NCBI GenBank assembly: GCA_900617975.1
Contig: UZAE01000369.1
Span: forward strand, 1 to 25,107
DNA from: Rodentolepis nana
Lineage: Eukaryota; Platyhelminthes; Cestoda; Cyclophyllidea; Hymenolepididae
Direction of reading: 5' to 3'
Length of the DNA stretch: 25,107 nt
Position 1 is the first letter of the stretch, and every line of letters starts with the position of its first letter. The notes under the pieces were generated by a model, which had not been told where the DNA came from, did not search any database, and saw only the letters and a list, made by a program, of their open reading frames with translations. A program made the translations under genes and the position numbers. This document shows positions 13,101 through 20,945 of this stretch, in pieces.

Positions 13101-14880
13101 TTATTAGATCATGACCGAATTTCTGTTAACACTGCTTTGTCAGTGAAGAATAACTTTGGTGAATTAATATCTTCAAGAATAATTCTATTTAAGAATTAAT
13201 ACAAATTAATTTGTTAAAAACTCCGAATGTATTAAGGGCTTAAAATAAGCACTATTTTTAAGTACTTTTCCTAACACTTTTATAAAAAAGGCATTTTTCG
13301 ATTTGAATTCAGACCTAAGGAGACCCAACCGGTTATTTTGAATAAATTTGCGCTAGATCAATCACAAATATGAAGCTTATTAACAGAGAATTGTTGAGGC
13401 CATTGACAAAATATATCACGTTCCCCATGTCTTCAAATTTTAGTGAAATAATTAAAAATTATTATCATTATTATTTCTCATTGCAAACTATCTCTGAAGT
13501 AATCCTACGTCTGACAACGCGATTGAGGTCGATATTAATAAATTTTAAATGATTTATATTACAAATAACAAATTGTTAAAATATCCTACAAATGGTGTAG
13601 GAACTATTATTTTTATTTGTAATGTAGACAATTTGACAGAACATTCGTTATTTAATTAAAGAAAAATTATAAGTGCTTTTAAATTGACAAAATTAATTAA
13701 ACGAAAGCTGCTATTTTTATTTAAGCGTTTATTCAAGACAGTAAAAGAAATTTTTCGTCATGTCTTAGCTTCTGGAAAAGTTATCTTTCGTTTCTTTCAT
13801 TGAATTTGTAAAGTTAATTAGCTAGTCGTTGAGACAAAGATTTGAAACATACGAGTTGTTTGTTCAATGAAGATGCAAACTTGATGGCCTTGCTGTCATC
13901 TGCTTCCACGTTGAGGCCCTTTTTGGACTTCTTCTTACGTCTTGGAAGACATTTTTTGCCCAAATAGAAGATAAATATCAATCCTAAGCAAACGCCTAGA
14001 ATTATCATCAGATACTTCGATGCACCTAAATCTAAAATATTAGAAGACGTTGCCTCAATAACGATAATTTTGTTAAGTGTTTTACTTCATTAATAAAATT
14101 AGAATTTTAAATGGAGTATTTTGAAGTCAGTGTTTTATCAAAACTTCAATTTTGACTTTCAACAACAAACCTGTGCCTCCTAATTGTAGATCTGCATAAC
14201 AATCCACTATTAGCATTTTTAACAAACTACTTTTCCATATTTTGAGAAAACATAAATGATAAGTATTCTTTTAAACCAAAGTACAAAATTTCACAAATAA
14301 AATTTGGTCCGACCCTAAGTTGGAAATAAAAAGTTAAATGAAAGTTAAGTAAATTCTTCTTCTGAAATGTTTACTCTGATGTCATGACCGACTTCCCGCT
14401 TAAATTTATTAAGCGTTAATTAGTATTTAAACATGTAATATATGGGTTTTAAATTTTCTTTAGAAACGGAAATTATTAGTTTAAGTTAAAAAGCAAACTC
14501 AATTGTATTGTTATTTTTAAGGTTCCAATCGCCTGCCAAATTGGCAAACTGTCCCACATACAGGGATAAATCTACAAAACCTACTGATAGTAGGTTAAGG
14601 GTCGAAATTCTCTGTATGACAAAGTGTTAAATTTGGTAGTAAAGATTTTAATAAAGTACACCATACTTTTAGTGACGGGAGACGGTGTTGACGCCAATGA
14701 AGCATAGTAAGGATGCCGATCATAGGGAAGAGGAGTAGTTGGGATTCTGTATGTGGGCAGAGCTAAATGCTCCCTTTCCTCATCTGACACAACTGATCCC
14801 ACAATTGCCGGTGCTTCTGTGCCTAGCTTTGAACCAACGGCTCTATCTTCCTGTGGGACGAAAGTCCTTAATGGAGGCAT
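4021..14880 (-). CDS. Syt1: Synaptotagmin (Syt1-type), seven exons, C-terminus outside window
   Basis: Synaptotagmins are synaptic-vesicle membrane proteins; Syt1 is the Ca2+ sensor for fast transmitter release and binds acidic phospholipids and SNAREs through tandem C2 domains. Joining the seven exons gives 364 residues: luminal segment 1-77, membrane helix about 78-96, basic/Cys tail 97-109, acidic linker to about 150, C2A about 150-275, C2B from about 283. C2A Ca2+ aspartates are D181, D187, D239, D241 and D247; in C2B, D314 and D320 are visible. The C2B polybasic strand (RRIKKKK, 332-338) is present. All junctions are GT/AG and phase-compatible, so this looks like an intact gene, not a pseudogene. 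About 60 C-terminal residues are missing because the final exon lies left of position 1. The C2 domains are Syt1-like, but the luminal part is divergent and a lineage-specific paralogue is possible. Confidence 0.93.
4155..4660 (-). other. Synaptotagmin intron F-G
   Basis: A 506-bp intron with donor GTAATG and a pyrimidine-rich acceptor. It splits the Asp320 codon (phase 1). No repeat or RNA gene seen in it. Confidence 0.93.
4661..4778 (-). CDS. Syt1: Synaptotagmin exon F: start of C2B
   Basis: Acceptor TTATTCTTTTAG before 4778, donor CTG|GTAATG at 4661/4660. It encodes 39 codons plus the first base of Asp320 (residues 281-319). [30 protein letters not shown] and KKMDVGGLS are almost identical to the Syt1 C2B opening. 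D314 is a Ca2+ loop-1 ligand; the second, Asp320, is split across the intron as G|AC. Conservation here is the strongest evidence for Syt1 type rather than Syt4 or Syt7. Confidence 0.98.
5804..5817. repeat. Left target-site duplication of LINE
   Basis: acttcgctcatagt, identical to 6166-6179 on the other side of the element. Confidence 0.9.
5818..6165 (+). mobile_element. 5'-truncated non-LTR retrotransposon (LINE) with target-site duplication
   Basis: A 348-bp insert flanked by the perfect direct repeat acttcgctcatagt (5804-5817 and 6166-6179). It holds the last 81 codons of a LINE polyprotein, a stop, about 100 bp of 3' UTR and a short (AATA) tail in place of long poly-A. The final ~60 bp, from ggctaatga through cctgccatttg, recur at the ends of the short repeats elsewhere in this window. 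Such a 5' truncation with a long duplication is the normal product of target-primed reverse transcription. It lies in a synaptotagmin intron, antisense to the gene. Confidence 0.88.
5820..6065 (+). pseudogene. C-terminal fragment of LINE ORF2-like protein
   Basis: An open frame of about 81 residues ending at TAA 6063-6065, with no start of its own because the element is 5'-truncated. It contains [19 protein letters not shown], then a zinc-knuckle-like C-x2-C-x9-H-x3-C ([18 protein letters not shown]), and ends [14 protein letters not shown]. This pattern is the region downstream of the reverse transcriptase or RNase H in Jockey/R1/I-like LINEs. The clade cannot be fixed from the fragment. No frameshift or internal stop, which fits a fairly recent insertion. 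It encodes no reverse transcriptase. Confidence 0.8.
6166..6179. repeat. Right target-site duplication of LINE
   Basis: acttcgctcatagt, identical to 5804-5817; follows the AATAAATAA tail directly. Confidence 0.9.
6658..6669. repeat. Homopolymer C12
   Basis: Twelve C in a row in a GC-richer intronic patch; likely length-variable. Confidence 0.95.
8172..8345 (-). CDS. Syt1: Synaptotagmin exon E: C2A second half with Ca2+ loop 3
   Basis: Acceptor CATTACAG before 8345, donor AAG|GTATTT at 8172/8171. It holds exactly 58 codons, phase 0 (residues 223-280). It begins [15 protein letters not shown] and carries [13 protein letters not shown], with Ca2+ ligands D239, D241 and D247 and S244. It ends with the [10 protein letters not shown] strand and the short acidic C2A-C2B linker DAENEK. 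The bond to the previous exon, FIFK|LPYA, matches vertebrate Syt1 length and lacks one extra residue that I recall in fly Syt1. All five C2A Ca2+ aspartates are therefore conserved, so this C2A is predicted to bind Ca2+. Confidence 0.98.
8346..11781 (-). other. Synaptotagmin intron D-E
   Basis: A 3,436-bp phase-0 intron inside C2A, donor GTGAGC, acceptor CATTACAG. AT-rich throughout with a short (TA)n at about 8480-8493. I see no repeat of the families found elsewhere in the window and no coding-looking segment. Confidence 0.93.
8480..8493. repeat. TA microsatellite
   Basis: Short alternating TA run. Confidence 0.85.
11782..11949 (-). CDS. Syt1: Synaptotagmin exon D: C2A first half with Ca2+ loop 1
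   Basis: Acceptor TTTCCTTTAG before 11949, donor AAG|GTGAGC at 11782/11781. It holds exactly 56 codons, phase 0 (residues 167-222). It reads [15 protein letters not shown] then [15 protein letters not shown] and ends with [16 protein letters not shown], a near-textbook C2A. D181 and D187 match the first two Ca2+ ligands, and the KKKKFETK strand is the C2A basic patch. One oddity is MDMCG in loop 1, where Syt1 orthologues that I recall have MDMGG. The Cys sits between two Ca2+ ligands and could tune metal or membrane contact. Confidence 0.98.
11950..12819 (-). other. Synaptotagmin intron C-D
   Basis: An 870-bp phase-0 intron with donor GTAAGT. It holds one palindromic TTCCCGGAA (12569-12577), a STAT-type site by sequence only. 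Nothing else stands out. Confidence 0.93.
12820..12924 (-). CDS. Syt1: Synaptotagmin exon C: acidic linker and first strand of C2A
   Basis: Acceptor CATTTTCAG before 12924, donor GAA|GTAAGT at 12820/12819. It holds exactly 35 codons in phase 0 (residues 132-166). The first part is acidic ([11 protein letters not shown]), the typical highly charged Syt1 linker. The second part, [17 protein letters not shown], is the standard entry into C2A, where Syt1 homologues read LGxLxYxLxYDF. The phase-0 junction joins directly to [12 protein letters not shown] in the next exon. No regulatory signal beyond the consensus splice sites is visible. Confidence 0.95.
12925..13852 (-). other. Synaptotagmin intron B-C
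   Basis: A 928-bp phase-0 intron with donor GTATGT and acceptor TTTTCAG. It contains the nested inverted repeat at 13558-13623. Confidence 0.9.
13558..13623. repeat. Nested inverted repeat (imperfect hairpin) in intron B-C
   Basis: Outer arms attacaaataa (13558-13568) and ttatttgtaat (13613-13623) are perfectly complementary. An inner hairpin tcctaca-aatgg-tgtagga sits between them. It is a short foldback of about 66 nt; a small MITE relic or a miRNA-like hairpin are the options. Confidence 0.55.
13853..14031 (-). CDS. Syt1: Synaptotagmin exon B: transmembrane segment and juxtamembrane basic tail
   Basis: Acceptor ATATTTTAG before 14031, donor CTC|GTATGT at 13853/13852. It completes one split codon and adds 59 (residues 72-131). 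A 19-residue hydrophobic run, [19 protein letters not shown], is followed by [13 protein letters not shown], the stop-transfer signal expected for a type I vesicle protein. Cys86 and Cys99 border the helix, where synaptotagmins are commonly palmitoylated. A second in-frame acceptor (TTTAG|GTG) lies six bases downstream and would start the exon at 14025, changing N-L-G-A to S-A. The linker then continues through [10 protein letters not shown]. Confidence in the donor is a little lower than for the C2 exons because the linker is poorly conserved in the family. Confidence 0.9.
14032..14666 (-). other. Synaptotagmin intron A-B
   Basis: A 635-bp phase-1 intron with donor GTATGG, ending in two candidate AG acceptors six bases apart (TAG at 14034-14032, TAG at 14028-14026). 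No repeats seen. Confidence 0.85.
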
Positions 14881-14882
14881 TT
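14667..14882 (-). CDS. Syt1: Synaptotagmin exon A: start codon and luminal N-terminus
   Basis: Minus-strand exon with acceptor TTTGTTTTAG ending at 14883 and donor A|GTATGG at 14667/14666. ATG at 14880-14878 lies two bases inside the exon, so an upstream 5' UTR exon must exist. The start MPPL resembles the MPP start of fly Syt1 (recalled, not checked). It encodes 71 residues plus one base of the next codon. The segment is acidic in the middle (VVSDEEREH) and rich in Pro, Thr and Tyr near the end ([16 protein letters not shown]), with no N-glycosylation sequon; O-glycosylation is conceivable. The frame stays open into the upstream intron, so a coding upstream exon is not excluded. I recognise no homology in this part; the assignment rests on phase and position before the membrane exon. 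Confidence 0.8.
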
Positions 14883-16585
14883 CTAAAACAAATAAAATAG
14901 GCAATTAAACACACACAATTTGTCCTCCTCTTTATTTCATTGAAACCTGTGAATAAAAAATTTAGCAAGGAAATGGAAAGTTGAATTTGAACTGGCTAGA
15001 AAACATAGTGCTTATTCAGGGAATGGTGAATTTAGAACGAAATGTTATCACAACATTTTTCATACTGACTACTGTAATAATAGACAGAATCGAATGAATA
15101 ATGGAATTAACTGTTAATTAGTATTATTATTAAATAGAATAAAATGAAAATTAAATGTTCGTTAAAATCGAACCTGTTCAAAAACTGAAAAACTTTTGTT
15201 TAGAATGTTTTTTTCTAATCATTACATTTGGCAGTGAATAATAATAATATAATGGATATATAACTTTATTGCATGCTATTAGTCTGAGAGCGATATTTAA
15301 TTGCTTTTCCTACCTGTAACTTCTAATTAAGTCTGGAAGAATAATATTACTCTTCAAATCATTTAATTTCGATTTCTAATGAAATTCAAATCATACTCTG
15401 AATTTATTCACAAAAGTTGCACTATTTAAAAAAAAACGAAAAATTATATTCTTTAATTTTTATATTTCGATCAGAATTGAATTCAACAGTTTTGAGTTCG
15501 TGTTTTATCAAAATATTTAATGCAAACATCATAAAACGCGTTACTGTGCACGAGAAATTATCAATTCAAAACAGAGTTCGTCAATGAATATGTGCTGTTA
15601 AAAAATCATAAGGTACTCATTTAATTATTTCAGAACCAATAAAAGTCAAAATCGGGGTACAAAACGTTGTTTACCATTTATAAACGGGCTAAAATACTCC
15701 ACGTCTGTGCCTACTTTTGTGACTGAGTGAATTTTGGTGATTTCTAGACTCAAACCGTCCAATGAAAATCAGCATCGTTTTCGAAGCGGGATTGGTTGAA
15801 GGGAATTACTTCACTGAAGTATATGGCAAAAGTTAGTAAAAGTACATTCACTAGTTAAATAATATTCTTCAGGAAAATATATAAACAGTACTTTTACTGC
15901 AAATACATACCATAAATGTTTAGTTGTTTTAAGGTAAAATGTAATTTTTTCTTTTCAAATTGCATCAAAAATATTTCTAAATGGATAATTAAATAAAGAC
16001 ATGTAGATGATGGTTCTAAATCGTTTATTGGTTGCACAAAATAAAAGTGTAAAAAATAGAGATTTTTTGATTGATTGATAAAATTATGCTGGTCACGAAA
16101 ATTTTAAATTTCAGATAATGTCTAGGAGATTATAAATTTTCACTTCAAAGTCATAATATTATTTGAGCAATAAGACGTGTCGATCTGTGGAGATCTAAAT
16201 ATCATAGTATTTTTAAATATGAAATTACATTTGAAATAATCTACTTACTCACTATTTATTAAATACATTTGTCAGTCGAATCACTTGCTTAATAGAAATA
16301 TAATTGAAAATCGATCTGTATCGCATTAAAGTATTAAGGCACCATAAAAATTTAGTAAATCCGTGTATGTTTATTTTAAAATTAAACATGAGATCCTCTG
16401 AACAATATATTGTCGATTAATGACTTAATATAAAACCACCTGGCTTAAAAAATTCAAGAAACTGCCCCCTAACATTTGGTACATTAAAAGATGAATTTTA
16501 TTAAAGTCGTAAGGCTATGAAAGTGAAAATGTTAAATTCCATATTGAATTTTAAGTGATTAAACGCATTAACTTTGTCTTTCTTC

Positions 16586-16612
16586 ATATATATATATATA
16601 TATATATATATA
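16586..16612. repeat. AT microsatellite
   Basis: About 27 bp of uninterrupted alternating AT. Confidence 0.95.
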
Positions 16613-17388
16613 GTTCCAGCATCTCTAGCTAGTTTTGACATTTCCAGCTGAAGTTACATTAAATAATAATAGGACTTTGGTTTTGAGCATATTATTCATT
16701 GCTACTTCAACACTATGTATCACAAGCAGCCATATCAACTGGATTCAAACAGTCCGAAGGAGGGATATGTTGCAATTTTTAAAGTATGGAGGGAGCTGGA
16801 GATGTATTTATTCGAAAAATTCATGAAATCTGTGTTCGAAGTTATTCTGCAAGTTTACTACTAAAATGGAAAGATTATTGTACATATTCGTTTAACAAAA
16901 AAGGAATGATTCTTTAACTTGATGGCCTCCCAAATGTTCCGGACAACTAAAATTTGCAATCATTTGAAGGGGGAAGCCCTTTTCTCAAAAGGTAATCAAA
17001 GATCCAAAGGGATAGTGAGTAAGAGCTGAAAACGAGGAAAACGCTTATATTATATGCCACCGCAAACAGAATTTTAAAATTAATTTCAAAATTATTCCCT
17101 TTATTATTATTATTATTGCCTAATTGTCTTTCCTGCATATCGCGATCCCAAGATTCTCGCACTCGTTGTGGTCAAAGAGACAATCTCCCCTTTCAACTGG
17201 CCATATATGGGCACTATGCCTATCTAGCGAAACCTTTCTAGTTCTACCTATTTTGACATCTTTACACAGCTCCAGAGAAGAACTAATGTGGATTGCCTAT
17301 TCATGACCCCGTTAAACCTAGTGATCATATGCACTCTTTAACATTTTGAAACTTGTGACTGTGTTGCTCATCGCGTTAGAAAGTAACT

Positions 17389-17411
17389 GAGGTCACAAGT
17401 GCTGTGACCTC
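17389..17411. repeat. Perfect 9-bp palindromic hairpin with AGGTCA half-sites
   Basis: gaggtcaca-agtgc-tgtgacctc. The arms contain inverted AGGTCA nuclear-receptor half-sites nine bases apart. Function unknown. Confidence 0.55.
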
Positions 17412-18237
17412 TCAACCAAGCAAAAGTTGGTAGTTTTTGATGGGCCAGCTCACCCGAAATCGCATTTGGTGACTAAATATGCGCCCATGACATCATAATT
17501 ATCAGCACCATATCAGACGATCAATTAAACTTGTTTTTCCCGTCTCAAAATAAATTAAGTTCTTGATTTTATTTTACAAGCATTTCTTATCTGTTATAAA
17601 TATAATTACATAATTAAATAACACAAGCTGAATACTTTATAAGTCAATCGTTATAAAGTGAGATTTTATATCCCTATGCTAATTATATTGCATTGTATTA
17701 AACAATAAACTTTAAATTCTCCGAAAAAATCTTCGATGGCAATTTTGAAATTTCATTTTTTATTTATAAGTTTTTCTTTGGATCTATGTTTTCATTTTAT
17801 TACATAAATAATTTTTTGTAATAAAATGACGAATTGCCAAAAATCAGACACTACCGAGTCGTTAAATAATATGTCATTTTTTAATTAACACGGCAGCTGC
17901 CCACTAAATTAACATTCAAAATTCATGAGAAATTGGAGGAAAGAGCATCTTAAATGATTAATAAGTCAGAAAGTTTCAAACTTTCGAGTTTTTAATAAAA
18001 AACTAGCGTACATTTAATCTTAGAGTGAGTGAAAATTACTGATGGTTAAAAGCAATGATTTACGATATTAAAAATGAACTGTGATTATATGGAGAAGGTG
18101 GGAAAAAGAATTAAATAAAAGCGAATTCGAAGGAATTTAATTAACAATGAATTCATTGAAGTAGTTGGGAATCGTTAAATATACGCGAGTATATAGAACT
18201 GACCCACATTTTATGATAGAAAATGTTCATGGTAATC

Positions 18238-18306
18238 TGGAGTAAACCGTCGTTTCAAAGACTCTTTCACCCTATGAGTATACGTTGTTCAGGGTAGAGG
18301 TAAGTC
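18238..18306 (-). mobile_element. Head fragment of the short retroelement, reverse orientation
   Basis: Contains cctatgagtatacgttg, cagggtagaggtaagtc and degraded flanks that align with the head of the other copies on the minus strand. It stops before the pyrimidine-rich middle and is followed within about 110 bp by a LINE 3' end in the opposite orientation. Confidence 0.65.
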
Positions 18307-18369
18307 TATTGCTCTCCTCATGTCCCCGAATATTGTTCAAACGGCCGGATTTCCGAAATGTAACCTTGT

Positions 18370-18406
18370 GGAATAGCGTGCTTGCTTTCTCAAACAAGCA
18401 CATTCC
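18370..18406. repeat. Bulged hairpin next to LINE relic
   Basis: GGAAT and GTGCTTG (18370-18384, with a 3-nt bulge) pair with CAAGCACATTCC (18395-18406) around a 10-nt loop. It lies between the reversed head fragment and the LINE tail. Confidence 0.5.
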
Positions 18407-18416
18407 CAGTCTTCTC

Positions 18417-18515
18417 TCTTGTCCACAACAGCAACAGAAATCCAAAGGTACTGGGAAGCCAGAAGTCAACTAATGGGGTAATGATAGCTACCATAAAATC
18501 TGTCATTTATTATGT
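18417..18515 (+). mobile_element. LINE 3'-end relic
   Basis: Reading ACAGAAATCCAAAGGTACTG onward gives TEIQRYWEARSQLMG and a stop, matching the C-terminal [14 protein letters not shown] of the LINE copy at 5818-6165. It is followed by a diverged version of the shared tail (gggtaatgatagctaccata, ctgtcattta). Older than the 5.8-kb copy, judging by its differences. The original reading frame is closed a few codons upstream of this stretch. Confidence 0.68.
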
Positions 18516-18855
18516 TTAAAAATGGTTTTTGTGTCAAGGTGTGAAAATACCTATGAGTAAATAATGTTAAATAATGAATAGATGATCGAATAAATGCTTG
18601 TAAAATATCTAATTGATATGGAAATTGAGCCGTCACCTAAGGAATAAGCGCACGTTCATCATTATTTGAGTGCGGAACTGCTCCGACTTCTATAAAATGA
18701 AATTCAGATTGAAGGCTACAAAGTTTTCACTACTATTCTCAAAATAAATAGCTGGAGTGGAATATATATCAATACTTAATTTGAATATGCACTGCTTTGT
18801 GTATACTTCCATAAAATAATGACCGTTGCGACGAAATAAGGGGCTCTAGTGGCTT

Positions 18856-18872
18856 AAAAATTGCCTTGAATA
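18856..18872. repeat. Target-site duplication of the 18.9-kb short element
   Basis: aaaaattgccttgaata against aaacattggcttgaata at 19232-19248; two mismatches in 17. Confidence 0.72.
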
Positions 18873-19231
18873 TTTATTTATATCAAATGGCGGGCGTTTT
18901 GATAGTTATCATTAGCCCTTTAGTTGACTTCGGAATTCACAAAGCGGAAGGAGCATCGAAGTGGAAAAAATCAATTCACAAAGCGGAAGGAGCATCGAAG
19001 TGGAAAAAGTCGAGAGGGGGACAGAGTAACGGTTCACAGATTTAATGGAGACAGACAGACACAAAGGCGAAGAAAAGATAAGATGAGTACTGCGGAAGAG
19101 ATCAAATATGGCATGCAGTCGGCCATGGTAGTTTGAAATTAGAAGTCAACTGCCGGTTAATTGACCTTTTTGCCGTATGAGTATACGTTGCCCAAGGTGC
19201 ACCAAGTAGTAGTTGGTCTATCGCACACCCC
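18873..19231 (-). mobile_element. Full-length short retroelement copy with internal 39-bp duplication
   Basis: A 359-bp minus-strand copy of the same family, starting GGGGTGTGCG at 19231 and ending in the LINE-shared tail and (AAAT)n at 18873. Flanks 18856-18872 and 19232-19248 match at 15 of 17 positions, an older target-site duplication. It is about 40 bp longer than the 23.7-kb copy, and this is fully explained by the tandem duplication at 18934-19011. Plus-strand open frames here (for example 18924-19136) are by-products of the repeat, not genes. Confidence 0.82.
18934..19011. repeat. 39-bp tandem duplication inside the short element
   Basis: Two adjacent 39-bp units (18934-18972 and 18973-19011), each starting aattcacaaagcggaaggag, with one mismatch near the end. 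Absent from the copies at 23.7 and 24.5 kb, so it arose in this copy or its subfamily. Confidence 0.93.
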
Positions 19232-19354
19232 AAACATTGGCTTGAATAAGGACCGTTTTGTGAAACCGAAATCGAAAAGTGAAAAAAGATCATCCTCTTC
19301 TTTGCTATATTTCAGAGGTTTGTTGGCGTTATTAAATAGATTACTTGCCAAGCG

Positions 19355-19534
19355 TTATCGTATATCGGCGTGCACTTCCAGTTCCCCTTTCCTTTCACTA
19401 GCTTGGTCTAAAGTTGGCGCAAACTCTGAGCCGCGAGCAATGATCTGGACTTCAACTGTGGGAGGTTTATTCAACAAAATGTGTACTATTTGGGTTGGTA
19501 AAGTAATCAATGTCCCCAAAAAGATTACCTTGGA
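19355..19534 (-). other. Unassigned coding-like open segment, minus strand
   Basis: Open from just after a stop at 19537 to TAA 19355-19357, 59 codons. The part PPTVEVQIIARGSEF followed by APTLDQASERKGELE and VHADIR has protein-like composition and is GC-richer than its surroundings. No start codon and no recognised family. Immediately beside the 18.9-kb short element, so a repeat-derived fragment is the likeliest explanation. Confidence 0.25.
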
Positions 19535-20812
19535 TCATAAAATTTAAAAAATCATAACTTCAAATTGAGAAATCATTATATATGCTCTGCAAAGCCAAAT
19601 AAATATGTTATTAGGGCAATTTTATGTAATAGCGTGCCTTAAAATTTATTAAAAATTTATCGAAAATAATTTTTTTCATAAAAAATTGATGGTACTCTAC
19701 TGGAGTTCCAATGGATTGCATCTAATTATGTATCCTTAGATGTAATTGCTTACTAATATCATTTCAGAATTGAATGAAGAACATGCACTTGATAAGGTCA
19801 AATTAATACTCAATGGGGACAATTAACCCGACTAATCAAACTCAAGCAAAATCGGTAAAGTCATTTTAAAAGCAAAAATTATAAAATAAATGTAATTTAT
19901 AATAATAATAATTATTATTTGTTAATTTTGGGAGAAATTTGTTTTATTAATGGTTGAGTGAAAATTAAATATAGGTACAGTGTGTTCCAATTCTCAGACA
20001 ATTTAATTTATGAGAGTTTACTTAGTAGCTAAAAAATAAAATTCAAACCGAAAACGTTAGATCCTATTTTAAGGCCCACTTTTTGAAAAAAATAACAAAT
20101 TTTCTTCAATTTCGTTTAATTTGATTAAATTTTGTTTAAATTGGCATTTTTTGTGAACTACCAAAATTCAACTTTAAGTGAAAGCATTGTGACCCTTGTT
20201 TCGGAAATTGGAATAATTTAAATCAGAATTGAAGCAAAGCAAAACAATTTCTTCTACTTATCTGAAATACTTCATTCACAAAAATAGCATATTTCATATG
20301 AGATAAGGGTAATTACAATGCTAAATTTACCATTTTATGTTAATTTGCTCATCTACTTTTTAAACTGATGTCAACCTTTTTATAGCCTACGGTAGTCTTA
20401 ACCACTCAACAGGCTTAAAAAGGTCTATAAAATGAGTTCTCTGAAATGCTAGAATGTTTATCCCCTTATTGGGTTTTAGTTCTTATGAAAAATTGAAAAT
20501 GGGCATATATAAATCGAACCGAACCAAAGTTATGACAACTCAGAAAAAATGGTTTTGACAATTCTAAGCATAATAAAGAGATCAAAGAAACTTTAAACAA
20601 AGAATTATTCTGAAGACGCACTAATGCAACTTTACAAAGGAAATGTTATGTTATTTTGCCTTGGGGGAACTGCATTGTATTCCGGTGTGTAATAAAAATC
20701 CTATTTTCTGACTGCATTAGCTACCCATTGTCAGTCCCAGTCTGATTTATTACAGACATTTTGCAGAGTAGTTGACTGCAGATAAAAACACGCATTGAGA
20801 GGTTGTGGAACA
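19535..20812. other. AT-rich DNA without recognisable features
   Basis: No open frame, repeat or RNA gene that I could support. Confidence 0.6.
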
Positions 20813-20945
20813 GGGAGAGGGTGGAGGGGAGGGACCACAGAGACGTTTATGACATGACGTCATTGGAGCACGTGACAAGACGGCAAGCAGTAGGAAACCG
20901 GTCCAATATAAATGGTAATTTCGTTGACTTGCTCAATTATCACTG
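20813..20945. promoter_or_regulatory. Putative promoter/enhancer: G4 motif, CRE, E-box, TATA-like box
   Basis: In 130 bp: four G-runs fitting a G-quadruplex (20813-20833), a full palindromic CRE TGACGTCA (20855-20862), a reversed CCAAT just after it, an E-box CACGTG (20869-20874) and TATAAAT (20907-20913). Initiator-like TCAATT or TCACTG lie about 28-35 bp downstream. Such density in AT-rich DNA is unusual. TATA orientation suggests plus-strand transcription, but no coding frame follows. It lies about 6 kb upstream of the first synaptotagmin exon on the minus strand and could serve that gene as an upstream promoter or enhancer. No splice link to exon A was demonstrated. Confidence 0.4.

Larger units (their letters stand above)
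14883..18237. other. Upstream flank or first intron of synaptotagmin, no gene seen
   Basis: AT-rich, with the AT microsatellite at 16586-16612 and the hairpin at 17389-17411. A slightly GC-richer patch at about 15640-15830 could hold a 5' UTR exon, but nothing decides it. An acceptor at 14883 shows that transcription begins somewhere upstream. Confidence 0.6.

Noticed and set aside
13814..14008. Stand-alone small membrane protein
   Set aside because: It is the transmembrane exon of synaptotagmin with read-through past the GTATGT donor.
14581..14904. Start of synaptotagmin at an upstream in-frame codon (position 14904)
   Set aside because: That codon lies in the intron, upstream of the TTTGTTTTAG acceptor; ATG at 14880 is the first within the exon.
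18924..19136. Plus-strand 70-codon frame rich in Lys/Arg
   Set aside because: Lies entirely in the short retroelement and its 39-bp duplication; no conserved product, antisense to the element.
19161..19547. Plus-strand 128-codon frame
   Set aside because: Begins in the short-element head and runs across its target-site duplication into flanking DNA, opposite a more protein-like minus frame.
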